Positions 48,331-59,087 of a DNA stretch of 64,000 nucleotides are shown here, piece after piece. This DNA comes from Ignavibacteriales bacterium. GTDB lineage: Bacteria; Bacteroidota; Ignavibacteria; Ignavibacteriales; Ignavibacteriaceae. Each line of letters starts with the position of its first letter. Position 1 is the stretch's first letter. The stretch covers positions 1 through 64,000 of the forward strand of contig JADJNX010000003.1 in NCBI GenBank assembly GCA_016714125.1, read 5' to 3'. Position numbers and translations under genes: made by a program. Under the pieces are notes generated by a model. It was not told where the DNA came from, searched no databases, and saw only the letters and a list, made by a program, of their open reading frames with translations.

Positions 48331-49713
48331 TTGTCAAATCCACTTAAATTTTTATTATCATTTTTTTTAATCCCATCAATATTTATATCTGCACAATCCG
48401 AAGATAAAATTCTTTCCGGTTTTCTTCCTGTTGGAGGGAAACAAATAGAGCTGATTTTTATTTTAAAGGAGAATCAAAAGACTATTGATGTTCCTGCACA
48501 ATATGCTTTTGACATGGAACTTACAAGTGCTGAGTTTAAAGGTGACAGTCTTTTTATAACACTCGACATGATGGCGATGAAGTATGCAGGGAAGGTTCAC
48601 GGCTCAATCGACTCGATATCGGGAGTTTATACACAAGGTAGCGGCTCCATGCCACTCACATTGTTTCCCAAAAAGGATTATAAACAAGTCTCCCGGACTC
48701 AAAAAATCAGTCCACCCTATCCTTATTACACAACCGATGTTGTTTTCAAAAATGAAGAAGCGAACATTGACTTGGCCGGTACTGTCACAGCACCTGATAC
48801 ACTTGGCAAATATCCTGCTGTGATTCTTGTAACGGGCTCCGGTCCTCAAGATAGAGATGAAAGCCTGATGGGACATAAACCATTCCTTGTGATCGCCGAC
48901 TGGTTAACCAGAAACGGTATTGTTGTTCTCAGGTATGATGACAGAGGGATAGGAAAATCAAAAGGCAATTTTAGAGCCGGCACAACAATGGATTTTGCCG
49001 GGGATGCTTCTGCAGCTTTAAATCATTTGGCAACTTTAAATTTTGTGGATAAAGAGAAAATTGGGGTCATTGGTCACAGTGAAGGTGGTGTCATTGCTCC
49101 TATTGTTGCTGTAAACAATCCCAAAACAAGATTTATAATCAATCTTGCGGGAACCGGAGTCAAAGGAAGAGATATAATAGTCGAACAGTCTGAACTCCTC
49201 GCTCGTGCTGACTCTACAGTTAATGAAGAGTATCTCAATTTGTACCTCGATCTTGTAACCCGGATATTAGACGGGATTATGGCAAAGCCCGATCTTGCGG
49301 CCAGGCAGATAGATTCAGTATATAAGAGTTTTATAGAATCTTTAAGTCCCAAACATAAAGAGGAGATTGCCGGCAAAGAGCAATTCAACAAACAAGGATA
49401 TTTCTCCCTCGCTACACCCTGGTTTATCCAGTTTTTATCACTTGAACCAACAGAGTGGCTCGAAAAAGTTAAAGTCCCTGTTCTTGCACTTTGGGGGAGT
49501 AAAGATTTACAGGTTCCACCTCTTCAGAGCCTAAAGCCTGTAGAAAAGGCTTTAATTAAATCAGGTACTTATTATGAAATTGAGGTTTTTGAATCGATGA
49601 ACCATCTGTTCCAAAAGGTAGTAACTGGAGGGATTTCAGAGTATTCAACCACTTCAACAACCATTGAACCTGAAGTATTAAAACGAATGGTAGAGTTTAT
49701 CAAAAAGAGATAA
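48331..49713 (+). CDS. Exported alpha/beta hydrolase
   Basis: 460 residues from TTG 48331, which follows AAAGGAAAGG; an ATG at 48286 lies inside the preceding gene. Signal peptide FLLSFFLIPSIFISAQ. N-terminal beta domain, then an S9-like hydrolase: VILVTGSGPQDRDESLMGH, VVLRYDDRGIGKSKGNF, nucleophile GHSEGGV, WGSKDLQVPP (Asp) and MNHLF (His). The PQDRDE block is typical of the Bacteroidota secreted hydrolases annotated as alpha/beta hydrolase family. Substrate unknown. Ends at a bidirectional terminator. Confidence 0.8.
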   Translation: MSNPLKFLLSFFLIPSIFISAQSEDKILSGFLPVGGKQIELIFILKENQKTIDVPAQYAFDMELTSAEFKGDSLFITLDMMAMKYAGKVHGSIDSISGVYTQGSGSMPLTLFPKKDYKQVSRTQKISPPYPYYTTDVVFKNEEANIDLAGTVTAPDTLGKYPAVILVTGSGPQDRDESLMGHKPFLVIADWLTRNGIVVLRYDDRGIGKSKGNFRAGTTMDFAGDASAALNHLATLNFVDKEKIGVIGHSEGGVIAPIVAVNNPKTRFIINLAGTGVKGRDIIVEQSELLARADSTVNEEYLNLYLDLVTRILDGIMAKPDLAARQIDSVYKSFIESLSPKHKEEIAGKEQFNKQGYFSLATPWFIQFLSLEPTEWLEKVKVPVLALWGSKDLQVPPLQSLKPVEKALIKSGTYYEIEVFESMNHLFQKVVTGGISEYSTTSTTIEPEVLKRMVEFIKKR

Positions 49714-49728
49714 ATCCATTGGAAGTGA

Positions 49729-49768
49729 AAAAGCCTGCAGGAATAAAAATCCTTGCAGGCTTTTTTTT
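49729..49768. terminator. Bidirectional terminator between convergent genes
   Basis: AAGCCTGCAGG and CCTTGCAGGCTT pair with one bulge across AATAAAAAT, with T8 on the plus side and an A/T tail on the other. Serves the hydrolase gene and the pyruvate/PEP-binding gene. Confidence 0.85.
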
Positions 49769-49770
49769 AT

Positions 49771-52700
49771 TTAATCAAGAAAATCAGATTTGAGAGGGTA
49801 GAGCTGGTTGATCATGTAACTTCCGGCTTCAATATACTCTCGCAGATAACCTTCAATATCATCCGAGAGGATATAATCAAACGCCTTTTCCTCTTCATGT
49901 TCATCATTCCTGTATTCAAGTGTATGGAGACAATCGTTCCATACATTCAGATAGGCACTTAAATTGTTGAGCACTTCATCTGTTGCATCAGTTTTAATCA
50001 AAAGTATTGATCTCATCTGATCTGCTTCCATTGCATGAACCGGAGGAAGGAAAAAGATCGATTCGATTTTATACTTTTCTTTGTCAATTTTTACTGATAA
50101 CCGTTCCATAAATTTAGCGATACGGTTAAATTTGATATTTTCACCAAGAGACTTAAAAGTTGGAGAGCTGTTATCTTCAACAATTTCCGACTCTTTATAC
50201 CCCTCCGGCATAATTAGAGCAAGGGCGATCTCCTCTTCGGCACTCATAAGAACTTTTAAAGTCCCGCCATCAAATTCATTCTCGATATCCAAAATATAAA
50301 CCACATCTTTAAGGTGGCTATATTCAGGCAGCATATCGATCAAGAGGTTATTGGAATCCTTAATAATTATCTCGTTCAGGAATGAATTGCCACCGTCAAT
50401 AAAGAGCGGCAGGTATCTGATGGAGGCTTCAACCAGGTCTTGAAAGAAATGGGTACCAAAACTTAGATCGGGTTTATAATTCCCTTTTTGTTTGGCAATT
50501 TCAATTAACATTGCGGTATTGTTGATTTGGGAGTAGGTAATGCTTACACCAAGTTTTATATCACCTCTGCTCCCCCATCTTCCGGGACCCATAAGAATAA
50601 ACTTCTTTTTTGGGAGCATTTTGTTGAGTTTGCCAACTATCGTTGCAACTTCAAGCATTTCCTCTTTGGTTTTTAGATTGTCATAACCTTCAGGGTCAAC
50701 ATAAACAACAAATCTGACCGGTGAAACTTTCCCGTTTGAGATATGTTTTGCTGCTGAGAATAAAATGCTCTCCGCAGGAACATTTTTGGGAATAACATCC
50801 GCTGTGTTTTCACCCGAATAACTTTGGGGGCGACACTGTAACAGATAAAAATCTTTACCGTCACTCGCAAATTCAACATCAACAGGCACACCAAACTTTG
50901 CTTCGAGAATCTGAAGAATGGAGTGCATTTTTTGTATAAACTGAGTTTTGCTTAAAAGTCCGTTAAATGTTACAACAAATTCATCTTCCTGGTAGTCAAC
51001 CTGAAGAGGATTTGGGGGTCGCAACATACCTGTAGAAACGACAGAAACTATATTATTGATCTGTGGATAATCAAATCCAACTTCTTTAATAAGATGATCA
51101 ATTTCAATTGTTTGGAATTGATTGGTTTTGAGATTTATCAAATCGATTTTTTTTGGTGAATAGCGTAGTGACTCTTCGTAGGTGACATTTACCCTGAGAT
51201 TTGGTTGCCCGGGGGCAATCAGGACTGGATAATCGTCACTTACTCTGTCAACGGCACGGGTTCCAAGTCCTGGTACAATTCTTACAAGTCCATCTTCCCT
51301 GTTGATTCTTGGAGACCATCTAAATTCGTTGTTACTAAACGCAACTCCGGCGAATGAGGGGAAAAAATAATCACCAACTCTTGTTCCCACAACCTCCATT
51401 ATCATAATTCCCATCTCTTCATGGAAATCGATCAGACCCCGTTCTGTTCTGTATTCGATTGGATCAGGACCAAATGTAGAGGCGTAAACCTCTGCAATGG
51501 CATCCATTAAGGCACTAAGTCGCTCCGGTTTACTTCCTTGATTTGCGAGAAAGAGACTTTTATATTTCCCGGAGAATGCAGACCCAACCTGATCTTCAAG
51601 GAGAGAGGAACTTCTTACAATGATTGGTCTGTCACCAAAATCATCAAGAGCAACCGAGAGCCCTTTGTGTATATCGGGGGGGAACTGACTGTCCTTAAAA
51701 AGTTGTAGAACCTGTGGATACTCAAGCCTTATCTCCTCGATGTCTCTGTACTTGTGTTCGTAAACTTCTTCAAGATTATTATATTGGATAAACTGCATAA
51801 TACAATCGGAAGTGAGGTACCATGTTTTTGGAACCTTAACTTCAAAAGGCAACTCTGCATTACTGACGCTTGAGTTAAGAATATTATGTGCGAGAAAAAC
51901 ACCTGCACTTTTGCCACCAAGTTTACCATGACTTCCCGGCATAAAAATCATCTTGTCGATGAGTTTATGAAAATCGGTAAGTTTTACATAATCTTTTGCA
52001 ATTTGAATAAAATCGAGATCGTCAGTAAGAAACCTTCTGAGGAGTGAAACCCTGAGCCCCTTAACCGTTGCCGGTGAAAGTTCAATTTTTTCAGGAGCCA
52101 GGTGATAAAATCTTCTGATTGCATCGGAGATATCTGCAAGGGATGAACCCTGTGACTCCAATACCTTGATTAGAGCACTTGTGTTATCATTCTGAATCCA
52201 TTTCTGAATTCTCCAAAGAATTTCCTCTTCGGTAAAATTTTCACTCGTAAGTTTTAAGATCGCACTGATGTAATTGTCATAGTCGTGAATAATCCTTTTT
52301 GAAGTGGTCTGTTTTCATCTTCAGTCTCTCTCTCCTCATCCCCTTTTAGATCGATGCTCATCTCTTTTAGAAGTACTTCAGCCTCCTGAATCCCCTTCCA
52401 GTTGAGCTGATGAAGCATTTTACGAAGCAGTCTCATGAATAGAGCAGGATCTGTTTTTCTAATCATATCCACAACAATTCGCCACTCGGTTTTCTCTTTA
52501 ACAGCCTCTTCAACCTTCTTTTTTTCAAGTCTCTTTTTAAGTCGATGGTTGAATATAAAGTCACCAAGTCTAAAAGCTATCGTTTCCAATAGTCTTTTTT
52601 CCTGCTTTAGGAAAGGACCCACTTCTCCCTTTGTAACGGTCGCAGTGTAAATGACCTGAATATCGCCCACAATTTTTTCACCCGCAATAAGATCTACACT

Positions 52701-52949
52701 CAGCAAAGGCATGTCTTCAAGATACCCGCCTGTCTCGTAGGTTTTATCTCTGTAGCGGAGCCTTACTTCACAAAGTTCAGGGAATTGCCAGGCTTTTTGC
52801 ATCCTTTTGATAACTATAAGAAAGATATCCTCTTTTAGAAGAGTTTGATCATGGAGCAAATCTTCAAAATCATGAAGAAAAGCAATTTCTTTTTGTCGTT
52901 CTTCGAGTGCGCTGGTAATTCGGTAGTTGTGGTCGCTTGGCTGCATCAA
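49771..52949 (-). CDS. Large protein with GAF-like N-terminus and pyruvate/PEP-dikinase N-terminal domain, one frameshift
   Basis: ~1058 residues. N-terminal ~150 residues (FLHDFEDLLHDQTLLKEDIF, ELCEVRLRYRDKTYETGG, LLETIAFRLGDFIFNH) look like a GAF-type sensory fold; then a helical linker, and from ~290 the ATP-binding half of PEP synthase/PPDK: SHGKLGGKSAGVFLAHNIL, RPIIVRSSSLLEDQVGSAFS, YRTERGLIDFHEEMGIMIME, and DVEFASDGKDFYLLQCRPQS. The phosphohistidine and PEP-utiliser domains are absent, so it is not a full dikinase. The frame changes once in an AAAAA run near 52302; read-through gives IIHDYDNYISAILKLTSENF. A regulatory or phospho-transfer role is inferred. Confidence 0.75.
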
Positions 52950-52982
52950 AATCCTTAATTTGATTTATTCATCCTTTAAAAA

Positions 52983-53022
52983 TAAAAAGGCTGTCTTAAT
53001 TATCACTAATATAAGACAGCCT
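52983..53022 (-). terminator. Intrinsic terminator after gdhA
   Basis: Minus strand AGGCTGTCTT...AAGACAGCCT, a perfect 10-bp stem, followed by TTTTT. It lies 27 bases after the gdhA stop. Its stem resembles the one at 1909-1954. Confidence 0.88.
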
Positions 53023-53048
53023 AATTTTCTGATTACAGAAATACTATA

Positions 53049-54336
53049 TTAACACCAGCCTCTATCGTGGCAGGCCTGAGCAACTCTGCTTATCGCAATA
53101 ACGTATGCTGCGTCTCTCATATATATTTTCTTCTTTGCAGAAGTTTCATATACTGCATGGAAAGCAGAAGTCATTTTTGAATCGAGTTTAGTCAGAACTT
53201 CTTCTTTATCCCAGTAATAGTTCATGTTTCCTTGAACCTGTTCGAAGTAACTGCAAGTAACACCACCTGCATTCGCCAGAAAATCAGGAATAACAAAGAT
53301 ACCATTCTGTTCAAAGTATTTGTCTGCCTGTGGAGTGGTTGGTCCGTTGGCACCTTCAGCAACAAATTTTACTCTTTTGCTGATTTTCACAACATTATCT
53401 TCACGGATCTGGTTTTCGAGAGCCGCAGGAATCAGAATGTCAACATCCTGAATTATCCAATCGTCGCCCGAAAGTATTTCATAACCTAATGATTTTGCTT
53501 TATCTTTATTGATACCGCCAAATTTATTGGTAATGCTCAAAAGCTCTTGTAGATCTATTCCCGTAGTTCTTTTAAAGCTGTAAGATGTTTGATCTTCTTC
53601 ATCCCAACTGGAAACACAAATTACTTTGCCGCCAAGTTGAGTATAAAGTTTAATTGCATATTGAGATACATTACCAAACCCTTGAACACTTGCGAGAGTG
53701 TCTTTAGGATCGATACCTTTAAGTTTTAATGCTTCGCGAAGCGTAAAGATTACACCATATCCTGTAGCTTCCAGTTCTTCCAAGTGATCCACCCATCCCG
53801 ACGGGTTTTCCGGTGATAAAACCGGGGTATTTTCCACCATGAATCGCTTCATATTCATCAAGCATCCATAACATATGTTGTGGATTGGTCATAACATCGG
53901 GAGCAGGCACATCCTGGATAGGTCCGATATTTCTTGCTATTTGACGAACCCAACCGCGGCAGATCGATTCTTGTTCTCTCATGCTTAGGTTGTGTGGGTT
54001 ACAGATAACTCCACCTTTGCCGCCGCCGAGTGGTATATCAACCACTGCGCACTTCCAGGTCATCCACATTGACAATGCACGCACTGTGTCAACTGTTTCT
54101 TGTGGGTGAAAACGGATACCACCTTTTGCAGGTCCTCTTGAGTCATTGTGTTGACACCTGAAACCTTTAAACACTTTGTTGGTTCCGTCATCCATTTTAA
54201 CGGGAATACTAAAATGGTATTCGCGTAATGGGTTCCTTAAAAGATCGCGAGTTGCTTCATCCAGTTCGAGAAGTTCTGCAACCTTATCAAATTGCGCTTG
54301 AGCCATTGCAAACGCATTGAATCCAGCTTCAGACAT
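53049..54336 (-). CDS. gdhA: Glutamate dehydrogenase, one frameshift
   Basis: Hexameric enzyme joining glutamate and 2-oxoglutarate. Substrate domain FKGFRCQHNDSRGPAKGGIR, WKCAVVDIPLGGGKGGVIC, IGPIQDVPAPDVMTNPQHM; nucleotide domain GVIFTLREAL, ASVQGFGNVSQYAIK, FVAEGANGPTTPQAD and FLANAGGVTCSYFE. The two frames join in the GGTGGATCACTTGGAAGAAC region near 53795, giving ~425 residues, typical. Its role here could be catabolic, with proline and lysine breakdown both ending in glutamate or using 2-oxoglutarate. Confidence 0.94.
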
Positions 54337-54469
54337 ATTTATGCCTCCAATATTCAGATTTTAGTTTTTATTCAAATAGATAATTATTCCATCGGAGAAA
54401 GTTATTTAATACGGAAAAAATAATTATTTGAGATATTAAACTACCAATCTAAACAACAAAAGGCAAATT

Positions 54470-56227
54470 TTATTTCAAAAACATCATTTTGTCCGATTTG
54501 ATGAAAACTGGTTTCAGGTTTTCATCCCTGACGGTCAGATTATAAAAATAAACGCCCGATGCTATGTCGTCCATCGAGCCGACTTTCCCCGGGGTGAAAT
54601 CTCTCTCATGTTCGCCTGCAGGTAACCAGCCATTATTCAATATAGCAACAATTGCTCCATTTACATCGTACACACGAAGAATTACTTCTGATTCTTCTGT
54701 TAAAGAGAACTTTATCTTTGTTGTAGGGTTAAACGGGTTTGGGTAATTTTGATAAAGATATATCGTTTCCGGGGTTGGGCTTTCTTCTTCATTAGTTATA
54801 CCTGTTATTACCACAGTTACACTGTCAAGCTTACTGACATTTCCCTGATTATCCCTGGCTGTCAGCTTATAACTGTAACTGCCTGTTGGGTCTGTGAGTG
54901 AATCTGTGAATATTGTATCAATACCTGAATATATTTTGTTGTTATCGCTTGGGCTAAATAATGGGTCTCTGTTTCTGTAAAGTGAAAAAGAATTAAAATC
55001 AGCTTCGGTTCCCCCTCGCCAGTGGAAGTTTACTTTATTTTTAAGTTTTGTGGCTGAAATTACTTTTGGTTTTTTGGGGGGTAGGTCTCTATACTGATAA
55101 CTCTGTCCATAAGGTCCACCGTACAAACCAACATCACTTCTTGAGCCATCAACATCAAGTATGTTTGGATCACCTGCATCTATCAAAGGTGAAAACATCT
55201 GGAGAAGAAAGTTGTTACTGTCCTGATTCTCAAACATTGGGTCCGAAGTGTAATATATTGTTGTATCGGGATCAAATATTGACAAATCGTATGAAATCTT
55301 CCTATTCTGATAAAATAAATTGTAGTTAATATCACAGTTTTGTGCATGAGCCGGAATTGAAAATTGGATTGCAGCTTCTCCGCAGTATGCTATCACATTG
55401 TTCTTAATTTCTGACCTGATTGGCCATATACCGACACCTACTCTAAGTATCACATTGTTTCTAATTTTCCTTCAACACCATCCAACGCATTATCATAGGC
55501 TCCTGAAGTGAACCGAGTTACAAAATTATTATAAATCTGTTGTTGACTTATGAATAATCCTCCCTCCTGAAATCCCGGCTCCTTGTCTTAATATTATCCA
55601 GTTATTTCGAATTGTCCCGAAATAGCATACAATTGCTTCTCCTCCGGATCTAATAATTGTGTTGTTGTAGATCTTTATAAACTCTCCCGAAGGACGATCT
55701 GTGTTTAGCACCGCTCTATTCACTTTATAAAAGTAGTTACCGGTTATCTCACCGTTTGCTTTATATATATCAATACATTCATCAAGATTCGAAAAACGAC
55801 AATTTCGAACATTTACAATTTGAGGGGAGGAGAATAACCAATGAATATCGCACTGTGATCGTTTATTAGGCTTGTGGTGGTGAAATTCAGATTTTCCAGG
55901 GTTATAGAATGTTTTACAAATAGCGAAGTGCAATATAAACCTTCAGGAGGGTACCCTGAAAGGTCAAAAATACAACTGTCAACATCTGTTCCAATAAAGG
56001 AAAGTGAAATATTATGTCTTTCAGATCGTATCAGTTCTCTATAAATTCCGTTCCCGATCATTATTGTATCACCGCTTAAACAAATATCTACAACCTTTTT
56101 GGATTGAATCTGAGGCTGTTGCCCAAGTTGTGTAAGGAGCGATAGGAGTTGGATTTCCGGCTTTGACATATCGGATTGTTGAATAGCCGGGGAGACTCAT
56201 TAAGATAAAAATGAGGAGTGAGTACAA
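54470..56227 (-). CDS. T9SS-exported right-handed beta-helix protein, several frameshifts
   Basis: ~585 residues after joining three frames. Signal peptide from TTG 56227 (LYSLLIFILMSLPGYS), followed by IRYVKAGNPTPIAPYTTWAT and IQKVVDICLSGDTIMIGNGI, the standard opening of parallel beta-helix (PbH1) surface proteins. Helix coils rich in Asn ladders: VNVRNCRFSNLDE, GNYFYKVNRAVL, YNNTIIRSGGEAIVCYFGTI, NNWIILRQGAGIS, NNVIAYCGEAAI. Then a fibronectin-like domain and a type A sorting domain, YQNYPNPFNPTTKIKFSLTE with GVYFYNLTVRDENL. Breaks lie near 55870, 55560, 55465 and are probably errors. Possibly polysaccharide-binding; no active site seen. Confidence 0.75.
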
Positions 56228-56294
56228 AATGGGTTTTATTGCGACAATTGGGGATCAATTCATCCTGATATGTGGACTTTTGGTTTTGTGTTCA

Positions 56295-56520
56295 TCATAG
56301 CAGAATGACCAATTTTTTGTTGATATCTTTGTCAATTTTCGTGAAGCGAATGGAATAAACTCCCGGTTGTAAAATTACCAATGCTTTAATCGAGGAAAGG
56401 AAGAAATAAAAAGCTCCCTTTGATATTACAACTTACGGAATAATAAATTTAGAGTCAAATGGTTTTAAGAAGGCGTTCCGATAAATTTTTAGTGGAGCCT
56501 GATTAAACTTTGAAAGTGTT
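56295..56520 (-). pseudogene. Remnant of a T9SS type A C-terminal domain
   Basis: Minus strand, directly after the purD stop, reads LKIYRNAFLKPFDSKFII, a stop, then SKGAFYFFLSSIKALVILQP and GVYSIRFTKIDKDINKKLVILL to TGA at 56295-56297. The end matches the GVYxxRF...KKLVIL strands of sorting domains, but the expected YPNPF is altered (IYRNAF) and no upstream gene is attached. A decayed gene tail or a domain cut off by rearrangement. Confidence 0.4.
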
Positions 56521-56523
56521 TCC

Positions 56524-57802
56524 TCAGGAGGTTTTAAGAGCCTTATGCCCGATATCATTGCGGTAGTAGATGTCGGTAAAAGAAATCTTTTGGATTGATT
56601 CATAAGCGGAAGAAATTGCGGCGGAAAGGTTTCCGGATTTATCAACAGAGGTAATGGCGAGTACTCTTCCCCGGTGGTAATGGTTTTGTTGTCAGAAACT
56701 TTTGTTCCGGCATGGAATACAATATTATCCCCTTCAACCGTGTTTAAGCCGGAGATTTCAAATCCTTTTTTAAATGTTCCGGGATATCCACCCGAGGCTG
56801 CGACCACACTGACGGCAACAGAACCATTGTGCCAAACTTTTGTGGGGTCAAGTTTCCCTTTTGCAACAGAATAGAGTAATCCAAGAAGATCACCTTCGAG
56901 GACAGGGAGAACTGCCTGGGTTTCGGGATCACCAAAACGACAGTTAAATTCCACAACTTTGGGACCTGTCTCCGTGATCATGATTCCAACATATAAACAT
57001 CCTGCAAAAGGATTGGATTCTTTTCTTAGACCGGCAAGAAAAGGTTCTATTATCTCAGTGTTGACTCTTTGTGTAATTTCAGGAGTGACAACAGGAGCCG
57101 GACAGTAGGCACCCATACCACCTGTGTTTAGACCGGTATCATTATCCCCTATCCTTTTATGATCCTGGGCAGCGGGAAGACATACAAAATCTGTACCATC
57201 GGTTATGGCAAAAATTGAAGCCTCTTCACCTGACATAAATTCTTCAATGACAACAGTTAAACCTGCATCACCAAATACTTTGTTTAACATCATGTCCCTG
57301 AGTGCACTCTCAGCTTCGGAAAAATTGGTGGCAATTACAACACCTTTTCCTGCTGCCAGCCCGTCAGCTTTTAATACAACAGGGAAAGTACCCTTACTGA
57401 TATAATCAAGGGCAGATTCAAATTCGGTGGCCTTAAATTCCCTGTAGTCTGCCGTGGGAGTACCATACTTTTCATTATCTGTTTAGAATACGATTTTTCA
57501 GATTCAATTCTTGCGGCTTCTGCTGTGGGAGCAAAAACAATGAATCCTTTTTCGCGTAGAAAATCTCCGAGTCCGTCAACGATAGGAATTTCGGGTCCGA
57601 TGACTACAAAATCAATTTTTTCATTAACCAGAGTTGTGTAAACCAGGTTATGGTCTGTGAGATTTAGTTCAATATTTTGACCAAGTTGATGGGTTCCCCC
57701 GTTCCCCGGCAGGAAACAGAGACCCGAGCAATCAGGAGATTTTGAGATTGAATAACCAAGTGCATGTTCTCTGCCGCCACTTCCAATAATCGCAACTTTC
57801 AT
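56524..57802 (-). CDS. purD: Phosphoribosylamine-glycine ligase, two frameshifts
   Basis: Second step of purine synthesis (GAR synthetase), ATP-grasp fold. VAIIGSGGREHALGYSISKS at the N-terminus, VVIGPEIPIVDGLGDFLRE, then ADGLAAGKGVVIATNFSEAE, IEEFMSGEEASIFAITDG, QDHKRIGDNDTGLNTGGMGA and VVEFNCRFGDPETQAVLP. The frame is restored by one A near 57472 (KQIMKKYGTP) and again near 56677, after which the true C-terminus is GRVLAITSVDKSGNLSAA, then IYYRNDIGHKALKTS with stop at 56524; the downstream open frame to 56433 is spurious. Length ~425, typical. ATG overlaps the glycosyltransferase stop. Confidence 0.92.
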
Positions 57803-59083
57803 CAGTGCACCTTCAGATAAAACTGAAATTCTGTCGCCAATTGGGCTGTGAGGGTTCTACGATCAAAGTTAGCCAAAACTCGTCCTTTGGTTTTGGTTGT
57901 TTTCCTGACGCAAAATCGTTGTAAGCTTTTATGATATTGTCTCTGATCATTTTCACATCATAGGGGTCGGAGATGTAGGAAGCTTCATAATCATATAAAT
58001 GTGTTTTGAGGGCACCATCAGGCAGACAGGCAAGAATCGGCTTTTTTGTGCCAAAATATTCATACATTTTACTGCTTGAAATGGTATCGGCATTTCTGCC
58101 ATTACCCACCATAAACCATAACAGGTCGCTGGCGAGCACCTTTTTGAGAGCTTCGATATGCTCCATATAGTTGTGTTCAACCACATAGTTCTGCAGATTA
58201 TAACGGCGAATCAGTTTCCTGTTTTCAATACGAAGGAATCCGATAAAATGAAGTTCAATATTCGCAGCAATTTCCGGATGTTGTTTTACAATCTGTTTAA
58301 ATGCCTTTAAAAAGTATTTAGGCGTGATATATTCATAAAACAGTCCGGAGTAAGTAATAACCATCTTTTTTGAGAGTTTTGTCACTCCCGCTTTTGCGAG
58401 GGTCAAATCTTCTGAATCAAATCCATGTGGAAGAATCAACATTTTTTGATGTGTGAGGAAAGGATAATTTTTCATCATTCTTTCCTTTAATCGGCGGTTT
58501 GTTACCACTACTTTATCCACCTTGCGGAGAGTGGCATCCTCTCCCCTTTTGGTTTTTATTCTGTGATAGGGCGTAGGGTAACGGGCAAATTGATTGCCAT
58601 ACCAAAGGTCACGGTAATCAACAAAAGCGGGATTTTAAATTCTTCGCTTATTTTACGAGCAGCCTCAACCGATGAAAAAGGGGGACCCGAGACAAAAATA
58701 ACATCAAATTTCTCCTCTGAACAAAGCTTTTTGGCTTCTTTATAAGCATAGCTTGCCCATGATTTTTTATTGTCAGGAATATAAAACCAGGAACTAATGT
58801 AAGCGAATATCTTTCGAAATATTTCCCGGGGCATCTTCATCGTCCCTTTTTTCTTCAGGATCGAATTAATTTCTTTTCCATTAACCCGGACTACACTGAT
58901 ATTCTCATTTTTGAGGTCTTCAAGAAGTGAATAATCGTGAGCGAAATATGCAATATCACCGGTAGTGATAACAGTTGGACTCCAGTTAAATTCCGGCAGG
59001 TATTTTACAAATTTTGTGGTTCTTTGAACCCCACTAAGCCCTTTAGGAGGAAAATAATATGAGAATATTAAAACTTTATACAT
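57802..59083 (-). CDS. Glycosyltransferase, GT4-like, two frameshifts
   Basis: ~425 residues. N-terminal domain VLIFSYYFPPKGLSGVQRTT, FDVIFVSGPPFSSVEAARKI; after one frame change near 58590, DYRDLWYGNQFARYPTPY, then DKVVVTNRRLKERMM, ILPHGFDSEDL, ITYSGLFYEY and SSSKMYEYFGTKKPILA, the GT-B donor-site region with E in KMYEYF. A second change near 57860 restores FDRRTLTAQLATEFQFYLKV and a TGA at 57802-57804 overlapping the purD ATG. The DYRD-W and DRR-TL blocks are typical of surface-polysaccharide GT4 enzymes of Bacteroidota. Sugar donor unknown. Confidence 0.8.
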
Positions 59084-59087
59084 GAAT

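Noticed and set aside
56433..56523. purD reading frame continuing to 56433
   Set aside because: That frame lacks the conserved YRxDIGHKA end of the family, which is present in the neighbouring frame and stops at 56524.
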